Source: Mycolicibacterium hippocampi
Lineage (GTDB): Bacteria; Actinomycetota; Actinomycetes; Mycobacteriales; Mycobacteriaceae
Direction of reading: 5' to 3'
Assembly (NCBI RefSeq): GCF_010723735.1
Contig: NZ_BLLB01000002.1
Location: forward strand, 4,464,001-4,528,000
Length of the DNA: 64,000 nt
The position numbers and the translations under genes were made by a program. A model generated the notes under the pieces. It was not told the origin of the DNA. It did no database searches and was given only the letters and a program-made list of their open reading frames with translations. Below are positions 34,371 to 42,860 of the stretch, in pieces; positions within the stretch are counted from its first letter, which is position 1; every line of letters starts with the position of its first letter.

Positions 34371-35249
34371 ATGACCGAGTTGTCCGAAGAGCCCACAGCC
34401 GTCGAACCCAATGAAGACCTGCGTGAAATCAACACTCAGGCAGGTACTTTGCGGTACTTCGACGTCGGGGACGGTCCTCCGCTGCTCTTCTTGCACGGCT
34501 CGGGACCGGGTGTCACGGGCTGGCGGAACTTTCGCGGGATCCTTCCCGCGTTCGCCGCGAACTTCCGGTGCCTGATCCTGGAGTTTCCCGGCTTCGGAGT
34601 CAGCGACGACTTCGGCGGGCACCCCATGGTCACGGCCCAAGGAGTGGTGGCGCCGTTCCTGGACGCACTCGGCGTCGACCGGGTGGACATCATCGGCAAC
34701 TCGATGGGAGGCGGCGTGGGCATCAGCACCGCGATTCACCACCCTCACCGGGTGCGCCGGCTGGTGACAATCGGCGGCATCGGTACCAACGTGTTCAGTC
34801 CCGGCCCGAGCGAAGGGATTCGGCTGCTGCAGGAGTTCACCGAGAATCCCTCCCGACAGCGTTTGGTCGACTGGCTCAACTCCATGGTGTTCGACCCGGC
34901 GATCGTCACCGACGAGTTGATCGAGGAACGATGGGGGCTGGCGACGGACCCAGAGACCCTTGCCTCCGCCCGCCGCATGTACGGCAAGGCGGCTTTCGCC
35001 GCGATGATGGACATGATGAGGGCGGCCGACACGCCGATGCCGTGGGCGCAGATGCACAGGGTCAGCGCCCCGACCCTGCTGACATGGGGACGGGACGACC
35101 GCGTCAGTCCACTGGACATGGCCCTGATACCCATGCGCACCATCCCGAACGCGGAGCTGCACGTGTTTCCCAATTGCGGGCACTGGGCGATGATCGAAGC
35201 CAAGGCGGCCTTCGAAAGCACGGTCCTGGCGTATCTGCGCCGCCCTTAG
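34371..35249 (+). CDS. Meta-cleavage product hydrolase (HsaD/MhpC-like)
   Basis: A 292-residue alpha/beta hydrolase, the same size as HsaD. The nucleophile Ser111 lies in DIIGNSMGGGVG, the oxyanion motif is LFLHGSGPG, the acid is Asp242/243 (WGRDDRVSP) and the base His271 (NCGHWA). Such enzymes split the C-C bond of ring-opened catechols. Together with HsaA- and HsaC-like genes 3-6 kb away it completes a ring-cleavage set. ATG at 34371 follows GGAGGA. The stop codon overlaps that of the convergent SDR by 4 bases. Confidence 0.87.
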   Translation: MTELSEEPTAVEPNEDLREINTQAGTLRYFDVGDGPPLLFLHGSGPGVTGWRNFRGILPAFAANFRCLILEFPGFGVSDDFGGHPMVTAQGVVAPFLDALGVDRVDIIGNSMGGGVGISTAIHHPHRVRRLVTIGGIGTNVFSPGPSEGIRLLQEFTENPSRQRLVDWLNSMVFDPAIVTDELIEERWGLATDPETLASARRMYGKAAFAAMMDMMRAADTPMPWAQMHRVSAPTLLTWGRDDRVSPLDMALIPMRTIPNAELHVFPNCGHWAMIEAKAAFESTVLAYLRRP

Positions 35250-36139
35250 AGGCGGGCGCGAAACCTCGCGGACCGAAACACGTAACGCGGTGTCCCGACC
35301 ACCGACAACGGTGCGGGCCAGTGGTCGGCGCGAAAGTACGCATCGGATCCACCGTCCACGAAGATGACGCTTCCGCAGAGGAAGTCGGCGGTCTCCGAGA
35401 GCATGAACACCATCCACTCGGCCAACTGGGCGGGATCGCCGAAGCCGCCGACGGGCACCGGGAATCCGCGCACTGCCTTGGCTCCGTTGGGTGTGGCAAG
35501 TTGCTTCTGCAGAAGCGGTGTCAGGATCGCACCGGGAGCCAACGCATTGAGCCGGATGCCGTGGCCGGCCCACTCCTGGGTGACGGCGTGCCGCCGCACC
35601 CACCGGCTCACCGCGATCTTGGAGGCCGCGTACGCCATGGCAGGGGCCGCACCCAGGAACACCTTCACCGCCCGCACCGCCGCATCGGGGTCACCCTTCA
35701 ACACGGCCCGCACTGCACGACGCGGGACCATCGGAACCGTCGTGGTCGAATTACTGGCTACAACAACCACTTTAGCGCTACGACTGGCGGCCAGAGCCGG
35801 CCGCCACATCTCCAGCAGATCGACAACGCCGAAGTAGTTGACCTCAAAGATGAGCCGCGGCCGATCAGCACCGGGTGTGGGCCCGATCCCGGCCGCGAGG
35901 ACGACACCGTCGAGCCGGTGTTCAGCGGCGTCCAGCGCAGCCGCGGCAGCGGCTCGACGGCCGTCAGCGGTGGACAGATCGGCGATTACCTCGGCGTCGT
36001 GCAGGTCAACCCCGATGACAGTGTGACCCGCTGCGCGCAGCTTCACCGCTGCTGCATGCCCCATGCCCGATGCCGAGCCCGTGACTGCGTAAGTGCCCAA
36101 TGCCCGATTCCTCTGGCTTTCCCCGGAACTCGATGTCAT
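35246..36139 (-). CDS. SDR-family oxidoreductase
   Basis: A 297-residue short-chain dehydrogenase. The cofactor motif is TGSASGMG, NAG is replaced by AAG (LAAGIGP), and the catalytic Tyr-Lys pair is in AYAASKIAVSRW. The C-terminus carries an extra tail of about 30 residues after the usual VDGGSD end (AYFRADHWPAPLSV and so on). It probably oxidises a hydroxysteroid-type alcohol. ATG at 36139 has AGGA close upstream. It is downstream of the BVMO on the same strand with a 61-base gap, so co-transcription is plausible. Confidence 0.82.
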   Translation of the reverse strand: MTSSSGESQRNRALGTYAVTGSASGMGHAAAVKLRAAGHTVIGVDLHDAEVIADLSTADGRRAAAAAALDAAEHRLDGVVLAAGIGPTPGADRPRLIFEVNYFGVVDLLEMWRPALAASRSAKVVVVASNSTTTVPMVPRRAVRAVLKGDPDAAVRAVKVFLGAAPAMAYAASKIAVSRWVRRHAVTQEWAGHGIRLNALAPGAILTPLLQKQLATPNGAKAVRGFPVPVGGFGDPAQLAEWMVFMLSETADFLCGSVIFVDGGSDAYFRADHWPAPLSVVGTPRYVFRSARFRARL

Positions 36140-36200
36140 ACGTCCTGCACCGCTTGCGACACCATCTGGGTGAGGACGGAATCGCCGAGTAGTCCCGGTA

Positions 36201-37826
36201 TCAAGGGGTCTTGATCAACGTGAACCCCTTGTACCCCGCTGCGGCCACCTCGGCACAGATGTCGTTGTACACCGCGAAACCGCCGATGAACAACATGAAC
36301 ACCCTCGGCTTGCCCGGCACGTTGGCGCCCATGTACCAGGAGTTGGCCTGAGTGAACAATGTGGATTCGGCACGCTGAGCGCACTCGGCGATCCAGTTGT
36401 CCACGGATTCCGGGCTGGCCTCGATGGCAGTGTAGGCGTGCCCATCGAGGTAGTCGATGGCCTCGGCGATCCAGTTCACGTGCGCCTCTGCGTGCAGCAC
36501 CATGTTGGCCAGCACGGCGGGGGCGCCGGGTCCGGAGATCAGGAACAGATTGGGGAAGCCGTCCACACCCAGCCCGAGGTACGTCCGCGGGCCGTGCGCC
36601 CAGTCGTCGCGCAGTCGCTGTCCGTCGCGGCCCACGATGTCGATCTTGGCCAGCGACCCGGTCATTGCGTCGAACCCTGTGGCCAGCACGATCGCGTCGA
36701 GGTCGTAGTGCGCGTCGCTGGTGCTGATACCCATCGGGTCGACAGCCTCGATCGGGGTGCGGCGTACGCTGACCAACGTGACGTTGGGACGGTTGAAGGT
36801 CTGAAAGTAGTTGCTATCGGTGCAGATTCGCTTGGTGCCGATCGGGTGATCGGACGGGATCAGAAGTTCGGCCACCTCCGGATCGTCGATGACGGCGCGG
36901 ACCTTCTCCTCGTAGAACTTGCGCGCTTCCGCGTTGGCAGCCGGATCGATCATCTGATCGGGGAAGGTCTTGGAGAAGAGCACACCGCCGAGCTCCCAGC
37001 GTCTCTCGAACTGTGCGCGGCGCTCCTCGGGCGAGACGTCCATCGTCTTCTTCGGGTGCGCGATGTGCGGTGAGCCGCCTCCGCTGCGCCACGACATCCG
37101 CCGACGTTCGGCGTAGTTGGCCTTGATCTCGGCCAACTCGTCGGCGCTCAACGGCTTGTTGCCGGCCGGCACGCTGTAATTCGGGGTGCGCTGGAAGACG
37201 TAGAGGTGCGCGGCTTGCTCGGCGATGATCGGGATCGACTGGATACCCGAGGACCCGGTGCCGATCACGGCCACCCGCTTGCCGGTGAAATCGACGGGCT
37301 GATGCGGCCAGTGCGCGGTGTGGTAGATCTCGCCGGCGAAACTGTCCAACCCGGGGAACTGCGGGGTCATCGCCGCCGAGAGGGGGCCGGTGGCCATCAG
37401 GCAGAACCGGGCGGTGACCACCTCGCCGCCGTCGGTTGTGACCGTCCACCGCAGCGTGGTCTCGTCGAGGACCGCCGAGACGGCCTTCGTGTTGAAGGTG
37501 ATGTCGCGACGCAGATCGAGTTTGTCCGCGACCCAGTTGATGTAGCTCAGGATCTCGGCCTGGGTGGCGTACTTCTCCGTCCAGGTCCACTCCTGCTCGA
37601 GTTCCTGCGAAAACGAGTAGCTGTAGTCGACACTCTCCACGTCGCAGCGGGCACCGGGGTAGCGATTGTGGTACCACGTTCCTCCGACGTCGGGGGCCGA
37701 CTCGAAAACCCTCACCGAGAGCCCCTTGGCCCGCAGTGTGTGCAGGGCATACAGTCCCGCGAAGCCGGCGCCCACGACCACCGCGTCCACATCCTGCTCG
37801 ACAAGCCCTTCGGCCGCATCGTTCAC
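36201..37826 (-). CDS. Baeyer-Villiger monooxygenase
   Basis: A 541-residue FAD/NADPH class B monooxygenase. It has GAGFAGLYALHTL (FAD Rossmann motif), the BVMO fingerprint FAGEIYHTAHWP, the NADP Rossmann motif VIGTGSSGIQSIP, and a final ATG-type motif VLATGFDAMTG. These enzymes insert oxygen next to a ketone, making an ester or lactone. The frame is open to 38261 and an ATG exists at 37910. GTG at 37826 is preferred because the protein then has normal length and the operator at 37870-37884 stays outside the gene, 51 bases upstream like the other copies. Confidence 0.88.
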   Translation of the reverse strand: MNDAAEGLVEQDVDAVVVGAGFAGLYALHTLRAKGLSVRVFESAPDVGGTWYHNRYPGARCDVESVDYSYSFSQELEQEWTWTEKYATQAEILSYINWVADKLDLRRDITFNTKAVSAVLDETTLRWTVTTDGGEVVTARFCLMATGPLSAAMTPQFPGLDSFAGEIYHTAHWPHQPVDFTGKRVAVIGTGSSGIQSIPIIAEQAAHLYVFQRTPNYSVPAGNKPLSADELAEIKANYAERRRMSWRSGGGSPHIAHPKKTMDVSPEERRAQFERRWELGGVLFSKTFPDQMIDPAANAEARKFYEEKVRAVIDDPEVAELLIPSDHPIGTKRICTDSNYFQTFNRPNVTLVSVRRTPIEAVDPMGISTSDAHYDLDAIVLATGFDAMTGSLAKIDIVGRDGQRLRDDWAHGPRTYLGLGVDGFPNLFLISGPGAPAVLANMVLHAEAHVNWIAEAIDYLDGHAYTAIEASPESVDNWIAECAQRAESTLFTQANSWYMGANVPGKPRVFMLFIGGFAVYNDICAEVAAAGYKGFTLIKTP

Positions 37827-37869
37827 GGATTCCACGTTAGGTCGACTCAGGGCACCGACCCCTGCTGTC

Positions 37870-37884
37870 TCCCGGTGACCGGGC
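37870..37884. promoter_or_regulatory. Island operator copy 2 (BVMO)
   Basis: TCCCGGTGACCGGGC; its first 14 bases are the reverse complement of the core of copy 1. The centre is 51 bases upstream of the BVMO GTG start. Between site and start the minus strand contains CCTAACGT, a possible -10 region. Confidence 0.68.
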
Positions 37885-37956
37885 GGCGCGCTGTCCAGCG
37901 TCCCGGCCATCGGTCGTAGGTACCGGGCGCCCACTTTCCTGCGGTCACAATCGAGG

Positions 37957-38174
37957 CATGTCAGAGTCGAACACGTCGACACCGCCACCGCTGCCGCTGC
38001 CGCGGTCAATGTCGAACTGGACGGAATCCAGCACCAGCTGTCGTGGCCACGGTGATCTCCGGACGGGTGGAGATGGCGCACTGCGACCTCCTCGAACCCG
38101 AGGATCTGGCCGATGGTCTGATTCTGGGATGCCAGGCGCGGCCGGTGAGCGACGATGTGCACATTGAGTTTTGA
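37957..38174 (+). pseudogene. Remnant of KshB-like ferredoxin reductase C-terminus
   Basis: In one frame 37957-38050 reads like the linker before a plant-type ferredoxin domain (HVRVEHVDTATAAAAAVNVE then LDGIQHQLSWPR). In a different frame 38046-38174 reads VATVISGRVEMAHCDLLEPE then DLADGLILGCQARPVSDDVH and IEF-stop, the end of that domain. The segment in between, which holds the CxxxxCxxC cluster motif, is gone, so the gene lost roughly 70-80 bases. The flavin and NAD domains are also missing. KshB is the reductase of 3-ketosteroid 9-alpha-hydroxylase, which fits the setting. No promoter or start is evident. Confidence 0.7.
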
Positions 38175-38205
38175 CCGACGTGCAGTTCTCGGAGTCGCGA
38201 TTTCG

Positions 38206-38220
38206 GTCCACTGATCGGGA
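38206..38220. promoter_or_regulatory. Island operator copy 3 (hsaA-like operon)
   Basis: GTCCACTGATCGGGA. The 13-mer TCCACTGATCGGG also occurs at copy 5 upstream of 56187. It is a weaker match to the overall consensus but its centre lies 75 bases before the hsaA-like start, the same distance as at copies 1, 6 and the flavin-reductase side of copy 7. Confidence 0.58.
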
Positions 38221-38287
38221 GCGCGGCCCCGTCGGCGTCGTCGACTGCGGTACACCTTCACACAGCCCCCTAGGTTAGGACGTCCAC

Positions 38288-39469
38288 ATGAGCGAGCGGG
38301 TACTCGACCGGATCAACGACATCGCCGATCAACTGCGTGAGCAGGCCTGGGAGGCGGAGAAGCTGGGCCAGTTGCCCCATGCCACCGTCAAGCAGATGAA
38401 GACGATCGGATCGATCAGGCTGCTGCAACCCAAGAAGCACGGTGGACTGGAGGTGCATCCGCGGGAATTCGCCGAGACGGTGATGGCAACCGCCGCGCTG
38501 GATCCGGCAGCGGGCTGGATCACCGGGGTCGTCGGCGTGCACCCATATCAGCTGGCGTACGCGGATCCCCGCGTGGCCGAGGAGGTATGGGCGAGCGACG
38601 TCGACACGTGGGTCGCCTCTCCCTATGCTCCGCAGGGGGTGGCCAAGCCGGTGGACGGCGGTTACGTCTTCAACGGCCGCTGGCAATTCAGTTCCGGGAC
38701 CGACGCCTGCGACTGGATCATCCTGGGTGCGATGATCGGTGACACCGACGGCAAGCCCCTGATGCCGCCGCAGATGCTGCACATGATTCTCCCCCGCAAG
38801 GACTACGAGATAGTGCCGGACTCGTGGAATGTGGTGGGACTGCGCGGTACCGGGTCCAAGGACGTGATCGTCGAGGATGCGTTCGTGCCGTCCTACCGGA
38901 CCATGGACGCGATGAAGGTCATGGACGGAACCGCCCAACGCGAGGCCGGGATGACCGAGACCCTGTACTTGATGCCCTGGTCGACGATGTTCCCGCTCGG
39001 TATCAGCTCGGCGGTCATCGGCATCGCTGAGGGAGCCCTCGCCGCGCACCTGGACTATCAGCGCGAGCGGGTCAACTCCAGCGGTGTGGCGATCAAGGAC
39101 GACCCCTATGTCATGTACGCGATCGGCGAGGCGGCCGCCGACATCAACGCCGCCCGCCAGGAACTGCTCGCCAATGCCGACCGGATCTACGACATGGTCG
39201 ACGCCGGCAAGGAGGTGTCGTTCGAGGATCGCGCCGCGGGCCGGCGCACTCAGGTCCGCGCGGTATGGCGGGCCGTCGCGGCAGTCGACGAGATCTTCGC
39301 ACGCTCCGGAGGCAACGCGATGCGGATGGACAAGCCGCTGCAACGGTATTGGCGGGACGCGCATACCGGCCAGGCGCACGCGATTCACGTGCCCGGGACC
39401 GCGTTCCACGCCTCGGCACTCAGCTCGTTCGGTGTCGATCCTCAGGGTCCACTCCGGGCGATGATCTGA
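38288..39469 (+). CDS. Flavin-dependent aromatic hydroxylase (HsaA-like)
   Basis: A 393-residue protein of the acyl-CoA dehydrogenase-fold, two-component monooxygenase group; HsaA is 394 residues. Features include MKTIGSIRLLQPKKHGGLEV, AAGWITGVVGVHPYQ, GRWQFSSGTDACDWII and VVGLRGTGSKDVIVED. HsaA hydroxylates the phenolic seco-steroid 3-HSA to a catechol using reduced flavin from HsaB; a HsaB-like reductase is encoded at 62687. It is followed by an extradiol dioxygenase and a ketosteroid dehydrogenase in one operon. The substrate here may differ from 3-HSA. Confidence 0.86.
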   Translation: MSERVLDRINDIADQLREQAWEAEKLGQLPHATVKQMKTIGSIRLLQPKKHGGLEVHPREFAETVMATAALDPAAGWITGVVGVHPYQLAYADPRVAEEVWASDVDTWVASPYAPQGVAKPVDGGYVFNGRWQFSSGTDACDWIILGAMIGDTDGKPLMPPQMLHMILPRKDYEIVPDSWNVVGLRGTGSKDVIVEDAFVPSYRTMDAMKVMDGTAQREAGMTETLYLMPWSTMFPLGISSAVIGIAEGALAAHLDYQRERVNSSGVAIKDDPYVMYAIGEAAADINAARQELLANADRIYDMVDAGKEVSFEDRAAGRRTQVRAVWRAVAAVDEIFARSGGNAMRMDKPLQRYWRDAHTGQAHAIHVPGTAFHASALSSFGVDPQGPLRAMI

Positions 39470-39519
39470 GCTGTCTCGCGCCCGACGTTCCACAATCGAC
39501 AGACAGTAAGGGAGAGCCC

Positions 39520-40428
39520 ATGGGCCCGATCAAGAGCTTGGGCTACGTCAAGGTTCAAACCGCCGATATCGCGCGCTGGCGCCAGTTCGCCTTCCGGGTG
39601 CTGGGTTTCGCGGAAGGAAGCGGACCGGACGAGTCGGCCCTCTACCTGCGGATGGATGAGCGGGCGGCGCGCATCATCGTGGTGCCCGCCGACACCGACC
39701 GCATCGTCACCGTCGGCTGGGAAGTCCGCGACCATTCCGCGCTGGAGCGCGTGATGACTGCCCTCAACAGCGCCGGGGTGCCGTTCAAACAACTCACTCA
39801 GGAGGATGCGGACGCCCGGCGCATCGAGGAAGGCGTCGCGTTCGACGATCCTGCCGGCACTTCCGTCGAGGTGTTCCACGGCGCGGTGCTCGACCACAGC
39901 CCGGTGGTCACTCCGTTCGGGGCGAGGTTCGTCACCGGCGACCAGGGTCTCGGCCATGTGGTGTTGCCCGCCCTCGATGTCGGCGGGCTGTTCGACTTCT
40001 ACACCGAGGTGCTCGGTTTCGTCTCACGCGGCGCTTTCCGAGTACCGACTCCTCCGGAGTTCGGACCCGTTCGTGTCCGCTTCCTCGGTACCAACGAGCG
40101 CCATCACAGCCTGGCTGTCTGTCCGGCAATGACCGTGCGGGACCCTGGACTGATTCATCTCATGGTCGAGGTCGACAGCCTCGACACCGTCGGACAGGCA
40201 CTGGACCGGGTCAACAAGGACGGGTTCCAGCTGTCGTCGACACTGGGCCGCCACACCAACGACAAGATGGTGTCGTTCTATGTGCGGGCACCGGGCGACT
40301 GGGACATCGAGTTCGGCACCGACGGTATGCGCGTCGACGAAAGCCACTACACCGCCGAGGAAATCACCGCGGACAGCTACTGGGGCCACGAATGGGTGAG
40401 CGATCTGCCGGCCGCGATGCGGCCATGA
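39520..40428 (+). CDS. Extradiol ring-cleavage dioxygenase (HsaC-like)
   Basis: A 302-residue type I extradiol dioxygenase with two VOC modules. Metal ligands are His146 (GLGHVVLP), His213 (GLIHLMVEV) and Glu264 (DIEFG), with active-site His195/196 and His245. It cleaves a catechol next to the hydroxyls, the step after HsaA. ATG at 39520 follows GGGAGAG. The stop overlaps the next start (ATGA). Length and residue order match HsaC and biphenyl 2,3-diol dioxygenases. Confidence 0.9.
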   Translation: MGPIKSLGYVKVQTADIARWRQFAFRVLGFAEGSGPDESALYLRMDERAARIIVVPADTDRIVTVGWEVRDHSALERVMTALNSAGVPFKQLTQEDADARRIEEGVAFDDPAGTSVEVFHGAVLDHSPVVTPFGARFVTGDQGLGHVVLPALDVGGLFDFYTEVLGFVSRGAFRVPTPPEFGPVRVRFLGTNERHHSLAVCPAMTVRDPGLIHLMVEVDSLDTVGQALDRVNKDGFQLSSTLGRHTNDKMVSFYVRAPGDWDIEFGTDGMRVDESHYTAEEITADSYWGHEWVSDLPAAMRP

Positions 40429-41891
40429 ACCGCCAGCAGGACCTTGCACCCGTGCCGGCAGCGTCGATCGGCGCCTGGGACCACGAGGCCGATGTGGTGA
40501 TCGCCGGCTACGGTGTGGCCGGCGCCGCCGCAGCCGTTGAGGCCGCCCGGGCGGGGGCCGACGTGCTCGTCCTCGAGCGCACCGGATCATGGGGTGGCGC
40601 CGCGGCGATGGCCGGCGGGTTCATCTACCTCGGCGGTGGCACTGCCATCCAGACAGCCTGCGGCTTCACCGATTCCGTCGACAACATGGCTACTTTCCTC
40701 AATGCGGCGATGGGACCGGGCGCCGACGAGAATCGGATCGCCGACTACTGCGCGGGCAGCGTCGAGCATTTTGACTGGCTGGTCGACTGCGACGTGCCGT
40801 TCAAAGCCGAGTTCTTCGGCGAGCCCGGCTGGGAGCCGATGGGCGACCAGGGTCTGATGTACAGCGGCGGCGAGAACTCCTTCCCGTTCAACTCCATCGC
40901 CACCCCGGCTCCGCGTGGCCACATACCGCAGATGTCCGGCAAGAAACAGGGCGAGGCGAGCGCCGGTTACATGCTGATGAAACCGTTGGTGGACACAGCC
41001 ACCGCCGCCGGAGCACGCGCACTCTACGACGTCCGGGTGCAGCGCCTGATCGTCGAGTCCGACGGTCGGGTCACCGGTATCCAGGCACGCCACTTCGGCA
41101 CCGAGACGAACATCCGTGCGCGACGCGGGGTGGTGCTGGCGACCGGGAGCTTCGCCTACAACGACGCCATGGTGGCGCAGTACGCGCCGCGGATCGCAGG
41201 ACGGCCGGCGGCCTCGATCGAGCAGCACGACGGTCAGGCCATCCGGATGGCGCAGGCCCTCGGGGCGGACCTCGCGCACATGGACGCCACCGAGGTGGCG
41301 ATCTTCATCGACCCTCAACAACTGGTGCGCGGAATCCTCGTCAACAGCCGCGGGCAACGCTTCGTCGCCGAGGACACCTACCCGGGACGGGTCGGGCAAC
41401 TGACGCTCTATCACCAGGACAACACGGCGTTTCTGATCATCGACGGCGACGCTCAGGAGGACGCGATGGCGTCACTGTCGCCGCAGCTGATGATGCGCCC
41501 GCCCACCTGGGTCTGCGAGTCGATCGCTGACCTCGAGCAGGAGATGAGTCTGGCACCAGGCTGCCTGCAGGCCACCGTTGCTGCGTACAACGAGGCTGCC
41601 GCGCGCGGTGAAGACCCGCTGCTGCACAAGAAGCCTCAATGGCTCAAGCCCATCGGGTCGCCGGTCGGCGCGATCGATCTTCGCGAGAGCACCGGTGGTT
41701 TCACCCTCGGCGGGCTGCAGACCACCCTGGACAGCGAAGTTCTGCATGTCAGCGGTGAGCCGATCCCTGGCCTCTACGGCGCCGGCCGGTCCACCGCGGG
41801 GCTTGCAGCCTGGGGATACGCCAGCGGAATCTCCCTCGGCGACGGCAGTTTTTATGGACGCCGGGCCGGGAGACGCGCCGCCAAGGGCTGA
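40425..41891 (+). CDS. FAD-dependent 3-ketosteroid dehydrogenase family (Kst4D-like)
   Basis: A 488-residue flavoprotein. VIAGYGVAGAAAAVEAARAG binds FAD. The C-terminus IPGLYGAGRSTAGLAAWGYA then SGISLGDGSFYGRRAG carries the Tyr-x-Ser and SLGDG elements that I associate with 3-ketosteroid delta-4-(5-alpha)-dehydrogenases rather than delta-1 enzymes. It should introduce a ring double bond next to a ketone. ATG at 40425 overlaps the dioxygenase stop, so it is the third gene of the hsaA-like operon, which ends at a strong hairpin. A decayed paralogue lies at 61728. Confidence 0.82.
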   Translation: MNRQQDLAPVPAASIGAWDHEADVVIAGYGVAGAAAAVEAARAGADVLVLERTGSWGGAAAMAGGFIYLGGGTAIQTACGFTDSVDNMATFLNAAMGPGADENRIADYCAGSVEHFDWLVDCDVPFKAEFFGEPGWEPMGDQGLMYSGGENSFPFNSIATPAPRGHIPQMSGKKQGEASAGYMLMKPLVDTATAAGARALYDVRVQRLIVESDGRVTGIQARHFGTETNIRARRGVVLATGSFAYNDAMVAQYAPRIAGRPAASIEQHDGQAIRMAQALGADLAHMDATEVAIFIDPQQLVRGILVNSRGQRFVAEDTYPGRVGQLTLYHQDNTAFLIIDGDAQEDAMASLSPQLMMRPPTWVCESIADLEQEMSLAPGCLQATVAAYNEAAARGEDPLLHKKPQWLKPIGSPVGAIDLRESTGGFTLGGLQTTLDSEVLHVSGEPIPGLYGAGRSTAGLAAWGYASGISLGDGSFYGRRAGRRAAKG

Positions 41892-41902
41892 TCTTCACGT
41901 TT

Positions 41903-41942
41903 GATATCGCCGTCCGACAGAGTTGTGTCGGGCGGCGATATC
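41903..41942 (+). terminator. Strong hairpin terminator after the hsaA-like operon
   Basis: GATATCGCCGTCCGACA (41903-41919) pairs with TGTCGGGCGGCGATATC (41926-41942): 17 base pairs with one mismatch and a 6-base loop, followed by a pyrimidine-rich TCGTCTCT. It lies 11 bases after the Kst4D-like stop codon. Confidence 0.85.
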
Positions 41943-41963
41943 TCGTCTCTATGTGATCACGAC

Positions 41964-42012
41964 CATGCCATGTATGCTACAACTAGTCATATATCTACTT
42001 GGCATATGTAGT
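41964..42012. promoter_or_regulatory. AT-rich promoter/operator region of the iclR gene
   Basis: An unusually AT-rich stretch for this genome with short symmetric elements: ATGTATGCTACA and, about 30 bases on, GGCATATGTAG, which are roughly inverted copies. This is the likely promoter and possible autoregulatory operator of the IclR gene starting at 42039. Exact -10 and -35 boxes cannot be assigned. Confidence 0.45.
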
Positions 42013-42038
42013 CTGTTTCACATTCGGTGGAGGATCCA

Positions 42039-42860
42039 ATGACGTTGATGTCGCAGCCAGTCGAACCCACTACCCCGAGCGCTGTCATCGACCGCGTCTC
42101 CCTGGTGCTCGACGCGTTCGACGGACCTGGCCGGCTGACCCTGGCCCAGGTGGTTCGCCGCACCGGGCTGCCGCGTTCGTCGGCCCACCGCATGCTCGAC
42201 CGACTCGTACAACTGCGCTGGCTGCGCCGCAGTGGTCGCGACTATGAACTCGGCATGCGTCTGGTCGAACTGGGATCACTGGCCATCCACCAGGACCGAC
42301 TGCACAAAGCCGCCATGCCGCTGCTTCAGGACCTGCACCGCGCCACCGGGCTGACGGTTCACCTTGCCGTTCTCGACGGCACCGACGTCCTCTATCTCGA
42401 CAAGACCGGTGACAGGATGGCTGCGGCCATCCCGACACGAGTGGGTGGCCGCCAGCCTGCGCATTGCGCCGCTGTCGGCAAAGCCATCCTGGCCTACGGC
42501 CAGGACCCCGAGAACGTCGACCTGACGGCCCGCAAGACCCGTTTCTCGATCAACTCGCGCACCCACCTCACCACGGAACTGGCCAAGGTTCGAGCACACG
42601 GCGTCGCCTTCGACCGCGAAGAGTCGCTGGCCGGATTCGGCTGTGTGGCAGCGCCCATCGGCGGCCCCGGCGAGGCCGTCGCCGCCGTGTCGGTGTGCGG
42701 ACCGATGAACCGGATGACGTTCGACCAGCGTCTGGCGGCGCCGGTGCGGATGACCGCGATGGGAATCTGGCGCGATATCGAGGACGGCCCGCGACGGGTG
42801 GTTCCGACGCTGCAGCAGGTGCGTCCCCTGCGGCCCGCACCGGCGATGCAGTACGCGTGA
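42039..42860 (+). CDS. IclR-family transcriptional regulator
   Basis: A 273-residue regulator. The N-terminal winged helix covers SAVIDRVSLVLDAFDG, LTLAQVVRRTGLPRSSAHRM and LDRLVQLRWLRR. The C-terminal effector domain has LTVHLAVLDGTDVLYLDKTG and the conserved RVGGRQPAHCAAVGKAIL. Family members sense small carbon compounds and often control nearby catabolic genes. ATG at 42039 has GGAGG 6 bases upstream, which favours it over GTG at 42027. The stop overlaps the start of the next hydrolase gene, so the two are co-transcribed. Its own upstream region lacks the island operator. Confidence 0.9.
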   Translation: MTLMSQPVEPTTPSAVIDRVSLVLDAFDGPGRLTLAQVVRRTGLPRSSAHRMLDRLVQLRWLRRSGRDYELGMRLVELGSLAIHQDRLHKAAMPLLQDLHRATGLTVHLAVLDGTDVLYLDKTGDRMAAAIPTRVGGRQPAHCAAVGKAILAYGQDPENVDLTARKTRFSINSRTHLTTELAKVRAHGVAFDREESLAGFGCVAAPIGGPGEAVAAVSVCGPMNRMTFDQRLAAPVRMTAMGIWRDIEDGPRRVVPTLQQVRPLRPAPAMQYA

